The notes under the pieces are model-generated. The model worked only from the letters and a program-made list of their open reading frames with translations. It searched no databases and was not told where the DNA came from. This document shows positions 34,746 through 43,411 of a stretch of DNA of 64,000 nt, one piece after another; position 1 is the first letter of the stretch, and each line of letters starts with the position of its first letter. A program made the position numbers and the translations under genes. The DNA is from Sphaerimonospora mesophila NBRC 14179 = JCM 3151 (GTDB lineage: Bacteria; Actinomycetota; Actinomycetes; Streptosporangiales; Streptosporangiaceae), in assembly GCA_001552515.1 (NCBI GenBank), contig BCRI01000008.1, positions 42,052-106,051 on the forward strand, written 5' to 3'.

Positions 34746-35930
34746 GTGCGCGGCGATCTCCTGGATCTCATTCTGATCGGCCTGGTGGTGGCCTTCGCTG
34801 TTTCCGGATACCGGCAGGGCTTCATCATCGGGGCCTTCAGCTTCGTGGGCTTCCTCGGCGGCGCGGTTCTGGGGATGTTCGTCGCGCCGTCCGTGGTCGG
34901 GGCGATCGTCACCGGTGTGGTCGAGCGGGCGCTGCTGGCCATCGTGATCGTTTTCCTGGCCGCGACGATCGGATATTTCGCGTTCTCCACGATCGGCGTG
35001 GTGGTGCGCAGCCACGTGACGTGGGAGCCCGCCCGGATCGTCGACGCGTTCGGCGGGTCGGTGGCCGGTGGGCTGTCGGTCCTGGCCGTCGCCTGGCTGC
35101 TCGGGTCGCTGCTGGTGTCGATGAGCGTCGAGGTGGTGAAGGACCAGGTCAGCCGCTCGGTCGTGTGGCAGACCGTGGACGACGCCATCCCCGATGGCGT
35201 ACGTGCCTGGCAGAAGCCGTTCCGGGACTTCGTGGACGCGTCGGAGTGGCCCCAGGTCATCACCGCGATCAGCGGCCGCAACGTGGCCCCGCCGGACCAG
35301 GGCGTGCTCCGCGGCAGCGCCGGGCTGGTCAGGGCCAGGAGCGCGATCGTCAAGATCCAGGGCACCGCGCCGAGCTGCGGCAAGCGCATAGAGGGCACCG
35401 GCTTCGTCTACGCCCGGCATCGGATCATGACCAACGCCCACGTCGTCGCGGGCGTCACCGACGGGCTCAGGGTAACCGACTCCCAAGGCGAGCAGCACGA
35501 GGCCAAGGTCGTGCTCTACAACCCGGACCGGGACATCGCCGTCCTCCTCGTCCCCGATCTGCGGACCGCGCCGCTGCGGTTCGACTACTCGGCGGAACGA
35601 GGGGACAGCTCGATCATCGCGGGCTATCCGAAGGGCCACGGCTTCACCCCGACCGCCGCGAGGGTCAGGGTCAAGCAGCGGGCGGAGTCTTTCAACATCT
35701 ACAACGAGCGCAAGGTCAACCGGGAGGTCTACGCGATCCGCGGCAGCGTCCAGCCGGGCAACTCCGGTGGTCCGCTGCTCAGCCCGGAGGGCAAGGTGTA
35801 CGGCGTGATCTTCGCCGCCGCGATCGACAAGAAGGAGACGGGCTTCGCCCTCACCGCCGAGGAGGTCCTGCCCGACGCGGAGGACGGCATCGTCGCCGTC
35901 TCCAGGGTCAGCACGGGGGAGTGCGACTGA
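34746..35930 (+). CDS. marP: MarP-type membrane serine protease
   Basis: A 394-residue protein. Four membrane helices (about residues 6-125, CvpA-like) precede a periplasmic chymotrypsin-like domain with His232 (TNAHVV), Asp263 (DRDIAVL) and Ser340 (GNSGGP). Cys211 and Cys393 match the regulatory disulfide of M. tuberculosis MarP (Cys214/Cys395). MarP protects against acid by activating a peptidoglycan hydrolase. A -10 TACCGT (34734-34739) 6 nt before the GTG suggests leaderless translation. Confidence 0.92.
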   Translation: MRGDLLDLILIGLVVAFAVSGYRQGFIIGAFSFVGFLGGAVLGMFVAPSVVGAIVTGVVERALLAIVIVFLAATIGYFAFSTIGVVVRSHVTWEPARIVDAFGGSVAGGLSVLAVAWLLGSLLVSMSVEVVKDQVSRSVVWQTVDDAIPDGVRAWQKPFRDFVDASEWPQVITAISGRNVAPPDQGVLRGSAGLVRARSAIVKIQGTAPSCGKRIEGTGFVYARHRIMTNAHVVAGVTDGLRVTDSQGEQHEAKVVLYNPDRDIAVLLVPDLRTAPLRFDYSAERGDSSIIAGYPKGHGFTPTAARVRVKQRAESFNIYNERKVNREVYAIRGSVQPGNSGGPLLSPEGKVYGVIFAAAIDKKETGFALTAEEVLPDAEDGIVAVSRVSTGECD

Positions 35931-35961
35931 CTCCCGCGTTGATGAGGGTTCCGGCAGGGGA

Positions 35962-36468
35962 TCAGTCCGGCGGGCCGGAGCGTACGCCTTCGGCGTCCTG
36001 TAGATGATCGAGGATCACCGCGATCGCCGTCGAGGCGTCGATGCCGCCCGAGTCGATCTCGGTGATGACGCCGTCGGCGGCCAGCGCCAGCGCGCGCAGG
36101 TCCAGTCCGTACGGCCTGCGGGAGCCGTACCCGCCGAGCCGGGCGGATCCGCGCAGCAGGAGCGCCGCGGCCCCGGAGAGGTTGCCGCGCTGCACGTGGG
36201 TGAGCCCGACGCAGATCTGGGCCAGGCCCTGCCAGAGCTCACGCTCCTCGGCCGGGCCGGACTTCCAGCGCGCCTCCAGCACCTCGTGGGCGTGGAACGG
36301 CCGCTCCACGGCCAGCAGCCGCCGCGCCTCCTCGATCGCCTGTCGTGCTCCGGGCGAGTAGTCGTCGGGGACCCGGGGCACTCCTATCGCGCCCCGGGGA
36401 AGCGGCCTGCCGTACTCGTCCCGGGGACGGGAGTTCCGGGGCCGGCCCGCTTCATCACGGTCACGCAT
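35962..36468 (-). CDS. DUF309 domain protein
   Basis: A 168-residue helical protein containing the family motif FHAHEVLEARWK and LWQGLAQICVGLTHVQRGN. Function unknown. The N-terminal 30 residues are Arg/Pro-rich. The ATG at 36468 is favoured because GGAGAG lies 5-6 nt upstream. Confidence 0.82.
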   Translation of the reverse strand: MRDRDEAGRPRNSRPRDEYGRPLPRGAIGVPRVPDDYSPGARQAIEEARRLLAVERPFHAHEVLEARWKSGPAEERELWQGLAQICVGLTHVQRGNLSGAAALLLRGSARLGGYGSRRPYGLDLRALALAADGVITEIDSGGIDASTAIAVILDHLQDAEGVRSGPPD

Positions 36469-36644
36469 ATGGTCTCTCCGCACTACAGGGTCACGCCACG
36501 ATCACGCTGTGATCACGTCGCGGGATCGCGGCACTTCAGGGCACTTTTCTACAAGATTCCACAAGATCACGTTTGGAGTTCGTCCCGGCGGGCCGTCTGG
36601 GAGACCCTGCCCGACTGCTTACGCGATGCGGATGAAATCGAGAA

Positions 36645-36782
36645 CGGGTCACGCCGAGGCCGGGTCAGGCCGAGGTCTGAGTTACGCCGAGGTCTGAGTC
36701 ACGTCGTGGTCGGATTACGTCGAGGTCAGGTTACGCCGAGGCCGGTCGAGGTCAGCGGTCGAGGTCAGCGGTCGAGGTCAGC
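36645..36782 (+). repeat. Degenerate short tandem repeats ending in three perfect 13-mers
   Basis: A 140-bp run of 15-17-bp units such as GTCACGCCGAGG, GTTACGCCGAGGTCTGA and GTTACGTCGAGG-like variants ends with three exact copies of GGTCGAGGTCAGC (36744-36782). The last copies include the stop codon of the minus-strand hydrolase. The rest of the 36469-36777 gap shows nothing else. Confidence 0.8.
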
Positions 36783-37698
36783 GGTCGGGCTCGGGGTCGG
36801 CGAGCCAGGCGATCAGCTCGCCGTCGAACTGCGCTGGACGCTCCTCGTGCGGGAAGTGGCCGGTTCCCTCGATCAGCCGCCACCGGTACGGCGCCGCCAC
36901 GTAACGGCTGGAGCCCTGGGCGGTGCGCGGCAGGAGACAGCGGTCGAGCGCGCCGTGCAGTTGCAGCGTGGGCGCCTCGATCTGGGTGCGCATGTGCCGG
37001 GCGTAGCGGAGGCCGTCCGGCCGGAACTGCGATCGCGCGAACCAGCGGTAGTACTCCAGGGCGCAGTGCGCGACCCCCGGGATCCGCAGCGCCTCCTGAT
37101 AGGTGTGGATCGCGTCGTCGGACGGCCGTTCTGGGCCGGCCCACCGGCGGATGAGGCGGCCCACGCGCGCGCCTCCCCTGGCCGTTAGCCGCCGCTCCGG
37201 CAGCCACGGCAGCTGGAATCCCAGGGCGTACCGGCTGGCCCTGAGCTGCCCGAAGGGCTCGCCGAACAGGGCGGCGCGCAGACGCAGCGGATGCGGCGCC
37301 GACACCGGGACGAGCCGGCGCACCACCTTGGGATCGTGCACGGCCATCGTCCAGGCGATCAGCCCGCCCCAGTCGTGGCCGACCACGATGGCGCCCGTCT
37401 CGCCGAGGGCGCGTACGAGACCGGCCGCGTCCACGGCGAGGGTCGGCAGGTCGTATCCGCGTGGCGGCTTGTCGCTGGCGCCGTACCCGCGCAGGTCCAC
37501 CGCGACGGCCCGATAGCCGGCGGCGGGCAGCGAGACCAGTTGGTGGCGCCAGGTCCACCAGAACTGGGGGAACCCGTGCAGCAGCAGCACCAGCGGGCCC
37601 TCGCCCGCCTCCACCACGTGGAAGCGGGTGCCCCCGGCGTGCACCTCCCGGTGGGTCCAGGGCCCGTCGACCCGGACCAGGGACTCGTCAGGAGGCAT
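36778..37698 (-). CDS. ephE: Alpha/beta hydrolase, epoxide hydrolase-like
   Basis: A 306-residue hydrolase. The oxyanion motif HGFPQFWWTWRHQL, nucleophile Asp in GHDWGG and C-terminal His in GTGHFPHEE are the epoxide-hydrolase/haloalkane-dehalogenase pattern. Its place between marP and the holin-like gene equals ephE (Rv3670). Overlaps the preceding gene by 11 bp. Its C-terminus is encoded within short tandem repeats. Confidence 0.87.
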   Translation of the reverse strand: MPPDESLVRVDGPWTHREVHAGGTRFHVVEAGEGPLVLLLHGFPQFWWTWRHQLVSLPAAGYRAVAVDLRGYGASDKPPRGYDLPTLAVDAAGLVRALGETGAIVVGHDWGGLIAWTMAVHDPKVVRRLVPVSAPHPLRLRAALFGEPFGQLRASRYALGFQLPWLPERRLTARGGARVGRLIRRWAGPERPSDDAIHTYQEALRIPGVAHCALEYYRWFARSQFRPDGLRYARHMRTQIEAPTLQLHGALDRCLLPRTAQGSSRYVAAPYRWRLIEGTGHFPHEERPAQFDGELIAWLADPEPDR

Positions 37699-38224
37699 CG
37701 GCCGACGACTCCCTGCCGGGCTCGCCCACGCTCTGCTGCTGGGCGCCCACAGGCTCTCTGTGGGCGCCCACCTGTCCTGCGGTGGGGCCGGTGTACGGCT
37801 CGCGCACCGCCGCGGGCGGGGCCTCCTCCGGCCCGGCCTCGGCGGCGATCTCGGCTTCGGCGCCGCCCGCCAGGTTGCGCAGGCTGCGGGTCGTCCGGCG
37901 CATGCCGGCCAGCCCCTTCAGCCGTCGGTAGCCGATGAAGACCAGCAGCGCCGCCACGAGGAGGTAGAACACGGTGACGATCGCGAACGCCAGCCACTGC
38001 GCCAGCCCGAGCGCGATGAGGCCGTACGCGATCGCGAACGAGGCCAGGATCAGGCACAGGTGCGCGATGAACGCGGCGGCGCCGAACAGCCCGGCCGCGG
38101 TGCCCACCCGCTTCGCGTCGAACTTGAGCTCGGCCTTGGCCAGCTCGATCTCGGAGCGTACGAGGGTCGAGATTTGATGGCTCGCCTGGGCGACCAGCGC
38201 GCCGAGCGATTCGTCCTCGGGCAT
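37688..38224 (-). CDS. Phage-holin-superfamily membrane protein
   Basis: A 178-residue protein (equivalent to Rv3669) with an amphipathic N-terminus (QISTLVRSEIELAKAELK), two membrane helices (about residues 45-70 and 75-105) and a disordered Ala/Glu/Pro tail. The domain is Phage_holin_3_6-like, but no phage genes are nearby. GGAGG precedes the ATG at 38224. Function unknown. Confidence 0.8.
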   Translation of the reverse strand: MPEDESLGALVAQASHQISTLVRSEIELAKAELKFDAKRVGTAAGLFGAAAFIAHLCLILASFAIAYGLIALGLAQWLAFAIVTVFYLLVAALLVFIGYRRLKGLAGMRRTTRSLRNLAGGAEAEIAAEAGPEEAPPAAVREPYTGPTAGQVGAHREPVGAQQQSVGEPGRESSADAS

Positions 38225-38298
38225 CGGTGACCTCCTATCAGCGCCTATCAAACATCATGTCGTGCCTGCCCGGAGAACGCGCAGCCGAACTCGACGCA

Positions 38299-38341
38299 CA
38301 GCGGCGGGGCCCCCGGCCTTCGCCGAAGGGCCCCGCCGCTG
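38299..38341 (-). terminator. Terminator of acs
   Basis: CAGCGGCGGGGCCC pairs perfectly over 14 bp with 38328-38341; the loop forms an inner CGGC/GCCG stem. It starts 7 bp after the acs stop codon. Confidence 0.75.
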
Positions 38342-38347
38342 TCGATC

Positions 38348-40324
38348 TCAGTCCTCGTTCTTGGTGGACGGCAGCTTCTCGGCGATCAGCTTCATCACCG
38401 AGCTGTCGGTCAGCGTGGTGACGTCGCCCAGCGAGCGGTTCTCCGCCACGTCACGCAGCAGGCGACGCATGATCTTGCCGGAGCGGGTCTTGGGCAGCTC
38501 GGGCACGACCAGGATCTGGCGCGGCTTGGCGATCGGTCCGAGGGTCTTGGCGACGTGGTTGCGCAGCTCGGTGGCGATGTCGTCGCTCTCCTCCGCGGTG
38601 CCGCGCAGGATCACGAACGCCACGATGGCCTGGCCGGTCACCGGGTCGGTCGCGCCCACGACGGCGGCCTCGGCCACCTTGGGGTGGCTGACCAGTGCGC
38701 TTTCGACCTCGGTGGTCGAGATGTTGTGCCCGGAGACCAGCATCACGTCGTCGACCCGGCCGAGCAGCCACAGGTCGCCGTCCTCGTCGCGCTTGGCGCC
38801 GTCACCCGGGAAGTACATCCCGTCGAACCGGGACCAGTAGGTGTCGATGTAGCGCTTGTCGTTGCCCCAGATCGTGCGGAGCATGGCCGGCCACGGTTCG
38901 CGGATCACGAGGAAGCCGCCACCGCCGTTCGGCACCGAGTTGCCCTGGTCGTCGACGACGTCGGCGGCGATGCCGGGCAGCGGCCGCATCGCGGCGCCCG
39001 GCTTGGCCGCGGTGATCCCGGGCAGCGGGCTGATCATGATGGCGCCGGTCTCGGTCTGCCACCAGGTGTCCACCACCGGGCAGCGGCTGCCGCCGATGTT
39101 CTCGCGGTACCAGACGTACGCCTCGGGGTTGATGGGCTCGCCGACCGAGCCGAGCACCCGGAGGGACGACATGTCGAACTTCGCGGGGATGTCGTCGCCC
39201 CACTTCATGAACGTCCGGATCGCCGTGGGCGCCGTGTAGAGGATCGTGACCTTGTACTTCTGCACGATCTCCCAGAAGCGGCCCCGGTGCGGGGTGTCGG
39301 GGGTGCCCTCGTAGATCACGCTGGTCGCGCCGTTGGCGAGCGGGCCGTACACGATGTAGGAGTGCCCGGTCACCCAGCCGATGTCCGCCGTGCACCAGTA
39401 GATGTCGGTCTCCGGCTTGAGGTCGAAGGTCGCGTAGTGGGTCCAGGCCGTCTGGGTGAGGTAACCGCCGGTGGTGTGGAGGATGCCCTTGGGCGTGCCG
39501 GTGGTGCCGCTGGTGTAAAGGATGTACAGCGGGTCTTCGGCGCCGTGCGGGACCGCCTCGTGCTCGGAAGACTGGCGGTCGACGAGGTCGTGCCACCAGA
39601 TGTCCCGGTCGTTCACCGCGATGTCCTGCCCGGTCCGGCGGACGACGACGACGCGCTCGACGCCCGGGCACTCCTCCAGCGCCTCGTCCACGGTCGGCTT
39701 GAGCGCGCTGGGCTTGCCGCGCCGGTAGCCGCCGTCGGCCGTGATGACGATCTTGGCGTCGGCGTCGTGGATGCGGCTCTTGAGCGCGGCGGAGGAGAAT
39801 CCGCCGAACACCACCGAGTGGATCGCGCCGATGCGGGCGCAGGCGAGCAGCGTGATCGGCAGCTCGGGGATCATCGGGAGGTAGACGGCGACCCGGTCGC
39901 CCTTGCGCACGCCGAGCTCCTCGAGCGCGTTCGCCGCCCTGGAGACCTCCTTCTGGAGGTCCGCATAGGTGATCGTACGGCTGTCGCCCTCCGGCTCGCC
40001 CTCCCAGTAGTAGGCGACCCGGTCGCCCAGCCCGGCCTCGACGTGGCGGTCGACGCAGTTGTAGGCGACGTTCAGCTCGCCGCCCACGAACCACTTGGCG
40101 AAGGGGGCGTTCCACTCGAGCGTGGTATCCCAGCGTCGGGTCCAGGTCAGTCGTTCCGCAGCGCTGTCCCAGAAGGCGAGCGGGTCCCGGTCGGCCTCCT
40201 CGAAGGTCTCCGCCGTGACGTTCGCGGACGCCGCCAGGTCGGCCGGCGGGGCGAACCGCCGCGTCTCGCTCATCAGGTTCGACAACGTCTGCTGGGTTTC
40301 CTGACCGGGGGTTTCGGTGGCCAC
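38348..40324 (-). CDS. acs: Acetyl-CoA synthetase
   Basis: A 658-residue AMP-forming acetyl-CoA synthetase. Motifs are [22 protein letters not shown] (acetyl pocket Trp) and the C-terminal [17 protein letters not shown] with the lysine subject to acetylation control in this family. The GTG at 40324 has AAGGAG 6 nt upstream. Monocistronic. It is the core housekeeping enzyme, distinct from the island synthetase at 3693. Confidence 0.95.
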   Translation of the reverse strand: MATETPGQETQQTLSNLMSETRRFAPPADLAASANVTAETFEEADRDPLAFWDSAAERLTWTRRWDTTLEWNAPFAKWFVGGELNVAYNCVDRHVEAGLGDRVAYYWEGEPEGDSRTITYADLQKEVSRAANALEELGVRKGDRVAVYLPMIPELPITLLACARIGAIHSVVFGGFSSAALKSRIHDADAKIVITADGGYRRGKPSALKPTVDEALEECPGVERVVVVRRTGQDIAVNDRDIWWHDLVDRQSSEHEAVPHGAEDPLYILYTSGTTGTPKGILHTTGGYLTQTAWTHYATFDLKPETDIYWCTADIGWVTGHSYIVYGPLANGATSVIYEGTPDTPHRGRFWEIVQKYKVTILYTAPTAIRTFMKWGDDIPAKFDMSSLRVLGSVGEPINPEAYVWYRENIGGSRCPVVDTWWQTETGAIMISPLPGITAAKPGAAMRPLPGIAADVVDDQGNSVPNGGGGFLVIREPWPAMLRTIWGNDKRYIDTYWSRFDGMYFPGDGAKRDEDGDLWLLGRVDDVMLVSGHNISTTEVESALVSHPKVAEAAVVGATDPVTGQAIVAFVILRGTAEESDDIATELRNHVAKTLGPIAKPRQILVVPELPKTRSGKIMRRLLRDVAENRSLGDVTTLTDSSVMKLIAEKLPSTKNED

Positions 40325-40588
40325 TCCGTGCTCCTTACCGCATCTCATGGATCGACTTCTGTTCGGCCGCCTCGGCCAAGCTGGGGTATGCCCTGTCCCA
40401 CTTCACCAGGCTCGGGGCGTCAAGTACAAGTAAGCGAGGCGCCTCCCATCGCGATCAGCACAACTAGTGCTATGCGGCAGAATTTAGTGATATCTGGGGA
40501 TGAGGAGCAGGCGAGGTGCTCTTCCCTGCGCTCAACGGCCCGACCTCTTCGCCGAACGACTTTCTACCGCTCGGTATGGTCGGTGCCT

Positions 40589-41365
40589 GTGAACGACCCG
40601 CTGGCTGTCATAGCCGAACTCCCCGGAGTGCCCGAAGCCGTGCAGCAGGCCCGTGCGGCCGCCGACCGTCTCTACCGGCATCGGGTGCTGCGGCGGCGAA
40701 GCCCCGAGGTGTCTGCGGAATCGGCGCTGCGCGGGGCCAGAGCCTCGGCGGCGCTCGAGGGTGTCGACGTGCCGCTGCAGGCGCTGCGGCTCGGTGAGGC
40801 GGCCGACGCGGTGCCGCAGGGTGCCCTGCGGGTCTCGGCCGAGCTGGGCCGGCTCGGCGCGACATGGCGCTCGGCGCCCCGCCAGGTTCTGGCCCGGCTG
40901 CACACTCTCGCCGCCGCCGGCCTGATGGCCGATCCCGGCCGGCCGAGGACGGCGCCGACGACGGCCGACCCGCTCGGGATCGGCCCCGCCCCCGGTCCCG
41001 AGGACACCGCGGCACGGATGTCCGCGCTGGCCGGGCTGCTGTCGGCCCCGACGAAGGCCCCCGCCCTCGTCCTGGCCGCGATCGTCCACGCCGAGCTCGC
41101 CGTGCTGCGGCCGTTCGGCGTGGCGGACGGACTCGTCGCGCGGGCGGCCGGTCGCCTGACGCTGGTGGAGCACGGACTTGATCCCAAGTCGCTGATAGCG
41201 GTCGAGGTGGGCCATCTCGAGCTCGGTGACGCGTACGCGGCGGGGCTGCGGGCCTATCTCACGGGAACGGCCGATGGCGTGGGGGAGTGGGTCAGGCACT
41301 GCGCCGAGGCCGTCGTCGTCGGCGCCCGGGAGACGACCGCCATCTGCGAGGCCCTGTCCAGATAA
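40589..41365 (+). CDS. Fic/DOC-like protein with degenerate active site
   Basis: A 258-residue actinobacterial protein. The helix ALRGARASAALEGVDVPL resembles the Fic N-terminal ligand loop (S-x-x-I/L-E-G), and HAELAVLRPFGVADGLVARA aligns with the HPFxxGNGRxxR motif but lacks the catalytic His and the GNGR asparagine. It is thus probably inactive as an AMP-transferase and may have another role. The GTG start lies 8 nt after a TATGGT -10. Homologues next to acs are often labelled oxidoreductase without evidence. Confidence 0.6.
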   Translation: MNDPLAVIAELPGVPEAVQQARAAADRLYRHRVLRRRSPEVSAESALRGARASAALEGVDVPLQALRLGEAADAVPQGALRVSAELGRLGATWRSAPRQVLARLHTLAAAGLMADPGRPRTAPTTADPLGIGPAPGPEDTAARMSALAGLLSAPTKAPALVLAAIVHAELAVLRPFGVADGLVARAAGRLTLVEHGLDPKSLIAVEVGHLELGDAYAAGLRAYLTGTADGVGEWVRHCAEAVVVGARETTAICEALSR

Positions 41366-41960
41366 GAGGTTCTGGCCGGGGAGGGAGTTCTGGGGCGCCG
41401 CCGGGCGGTCCTGGAAAAGCCGACGGCGCTCCTGGTATGGAACGCCGTCGAGAGTACGTCCCTCCCGGGTTACCAAGCGTGCACCTCTCTTTTGCCGGAT
41501 CGGGTCAAGCCCGTCTCGGCACGCCTCCCGCGGCTGGTCGCGCGTGGGTACCCGGTGGTCGTACGCCGGACTCGTGAGTCCGTAACCCCTTTCTACGTCC
41601 GATTCCCCGTCTTGGAAACCCCTGGGACCAAGACCATTACGGAGGTCGCCAACCTTCCCGAATTGTCGGTTTTATCCCTTCCAAGGCCTGGTTGTGAAGG
41701 GGTCATATAGGCAGATGGCGACTGGTCGATATGGGGGATCTCCGTCACCTGTCGTTCCAGCTCTCCCTTTACTCCCTGCAGCCCACCGCCGACAGAGAGC
41801 CTTACTCGAGGCAAAAATCTTGCTCAGATTTTGCGGGGCTCTCGACTAACTCCACGCTTGTCAGGCAACATACGGTGTGTCCCTGCTTCCGGAAGATTGT
41901 GCATAGGTCGGGGATGAACGGACCGTTGTGACGCCTTGACCTGCTCTTTGAGGCTTCTTC
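41366..41960. other. Gene-free stretch upstream of the 6C RNA
   Basis: No convincing gene in about 600 bp. GC drops visibly from about 41,580, and GCAAAAATCT/AGATTTTGC forms a hairpin at 41811-41834 flanked by CGAG/CTCG. This may belong to a leader or another small RNA, but no promoter is certain. Confidence 0.4.
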
Positions 41961-42042
41961 CGGTAAGGGCCGGCTCTACCCCCCCAGAGCCGGGCCAGTC
42001 GGCGACCCCCGCTCTCCCCCCCGGCGGGGGTCGCCCCCTTTC
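41961..42042 (+). ncRNA. 6C RNA (actinobacterial small RNA with C-rich hairpin loops)
   Basis: Two adjacent stem-loops show the defining 6C pattern. Hairpin 1: CCGGCTCT (41970-41977) pairs with AGAGCCGG (41986-41993), the loop holding an A and seven C. Hairpin 2: GGCGACCCCCGC (42001-42012) pairs perfectly with 42024-42035, the loop holding seven consecutive C, followed by CCCTTT as terminator. In M. tuberculosis the 6C RNA B11 lies next to Rv3660c, and here it lies upstream of the Rv3660c-like gene. Exact ends are estimated. Confidence 0.8.
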
Positions 42043-42279
42043 ACCGGCTCACCTATCTTCGGCCCGGGCCCGCCCCCTTCGCTCGGCTCACCCGCCCTCA
42101 CCTCCTCCATTCCTCCCTGGCAGGCCCCCCACCCCCCTTGGCGTGATCTTGCGAATTCTCGCAATGGGCTCCCCCGACCAGCCGAAATGCCTTCGCTGAT
42201 CTTGCAGAAACTCGCAGACCTTACGGCTGAACTGCGCGAACGGCTTCGGTGACCTTGTAGTACGGGCACGGCGGCCGGC

Positions 42280-42288
42280 TTATCCACA
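42280..42288 (+). promoter_or_regulatory. DnaA box upstream of the Tad cluster
   Basis: A perfect TTATCCACA, 74 bp before the CpaE-like gene and outside any coding region. Related sites are clustered at 46242-46363. Confidence 0.5.
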
Positions 42289-42361
42289 GAACGTGATTCG
42301 GCCCCTCGGGCCGCGGCTCCGGTCCCGGAAAGTGGTCTCCCACGACAGACAGGGAGGCACG

Positions 42362-43411
42362 ATGCAGCCGCGGCCCTTGGCCATCACCGGTGATCGGGAA
42401 CTACTCGACGACCTGCTGCGCATCGGGGCGGCGGCGGGCGTGGAGTTCGATGTGGTCCACACGCCGACCCGGGCCAGGCCGTACTGGAACCGAGCCCCGC
42501 TCGTGGTGGTGGGCGGCGATGCCGCCGAGGGCCTCGCGGCCACCGGACCTCCTCCCCGGCAGAACATCGTCCTCGTCACGCGAAGCGCCGCGGATCCCGA
42601 CATGTGGCGCCGCTGTGTCGCGGTGGGCGCGCAGACCGTGCTGGAGCTGCCCCAGGCGGAACGGCTGCTGGTCGAGGAGTTGGGCGAGGTGGCCGAGCCG
42701 GCGATGAAGGCGGGCCTGGTCGTCTGCGTCGTCGGCGGCAAGGGCGGCGCGGGCGCCACGGTGCTGGCGGCCTCCCTCGCGCTGACCGCCTCGCGTGGCG
42801 GGTTGCGCACGCTGCTGGTCGACGCCGATCCGCTGGGCGGCGGCATCGACGTCGTCCTCGGTCAGGAGGAGGCCATGGGCGCCAGATGGCCGGACATCGC
42901 CGGCCGGGAGGGAAGGGTGAGCTTCGCGGCCCTCCAGGACGCGCTGCCCACGTTCGGCGAGCTCACCGTGCTGTCCTGGCATCGCGGGGAGCCGGAGCGG
43001 GTGCCGCGTGAGGCGATGCGGGCCGTGCTCGGCGCGGCTCGGCGCGGCTGCGACCTGGTGATCGTCGATCTGCCCCGCCATGTGGCCGAGGACGACGGTG
43101 TCGCGGAGGCGCTGGCCCGAGCCGCCGTGACGCTGGTCGTCGTGCAGGCCGACCTGAGGGGAGCGCTCGCGGCCGCGCAGACCCTCGCCCTGCTGCGCCG
43201 CCACACCGGGGAGTTGCGCGTGGTCGTACGCCCGGGTGGCATCGACCCCGAGGTGATCCGCGCTTCCCTCGACGTCCCCTGCGTGGGGGTGCTTCCCGAG
43301 CTTCGCGGTCTGGTCGCGACCCTCGACCGCGGCGATCCGCCGCCGCTCGGCCGCGCTCCCCTCGGCCGGTTCTGCTCCGATCTGCTGACCGGGTTGGTGG
43401 AGGCCGCATGA
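42362..43411 (+). CDS. CpaE/Ssd-like septum-site or Tad localisation ATPase
   Basis: A 349-residue protein equivalent to Rv3660c (Ssd). An N-terminal receiver-like region precedes a MinD/ParA-type ATPase domain with a variant P-loop GGKGGAGATVLAA (Thr-Val where Thr-Thr is usual), DADPLGGGIDVVLG and VIVDLPRHV. CpaE proteins position Tad machines at the pole; Ssd affects septum formation. GGGAGG precedes the ATG. Overlaps the ATPase gene by 4 bp. Confidence 0.85.
   Translation: MQPRPLAITGDRELLDDLLRIGAAAGVEFDVVHTPTRARPYWNRAPLVVVGGDAAEGLAATGPPPRQNIVLVTRSAADPDMWRRCVAVGAQTVLELPQAERLLVEELGEVAEPAMKAGLVVCVVGGKGGAGATVLAASLALTASRGGLRTLLVDADPLGGGIDVVLGQEEAMGARWPDIAGREGRVSFAALQDALPTFGELTVLSWHRGEPERVPREAMRAVLGAARRGCDLVIVDLPRHVAEDDGVAEALARAAVTLVVVQADLRGALAAAQTLALLRRHTGELRVVVRPGGIDPEVIRASLDVPCVGVLPELRGLVATLDRGDPPPLGRAPLGRFCSDLLTGLVEAA

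Noticed and set aside
37688..38224. Holin-family gene as evidence of a prophage
   Set aside because: No other phage gene is near, and the same gene occupies this place in mycobacteria as a core gene.
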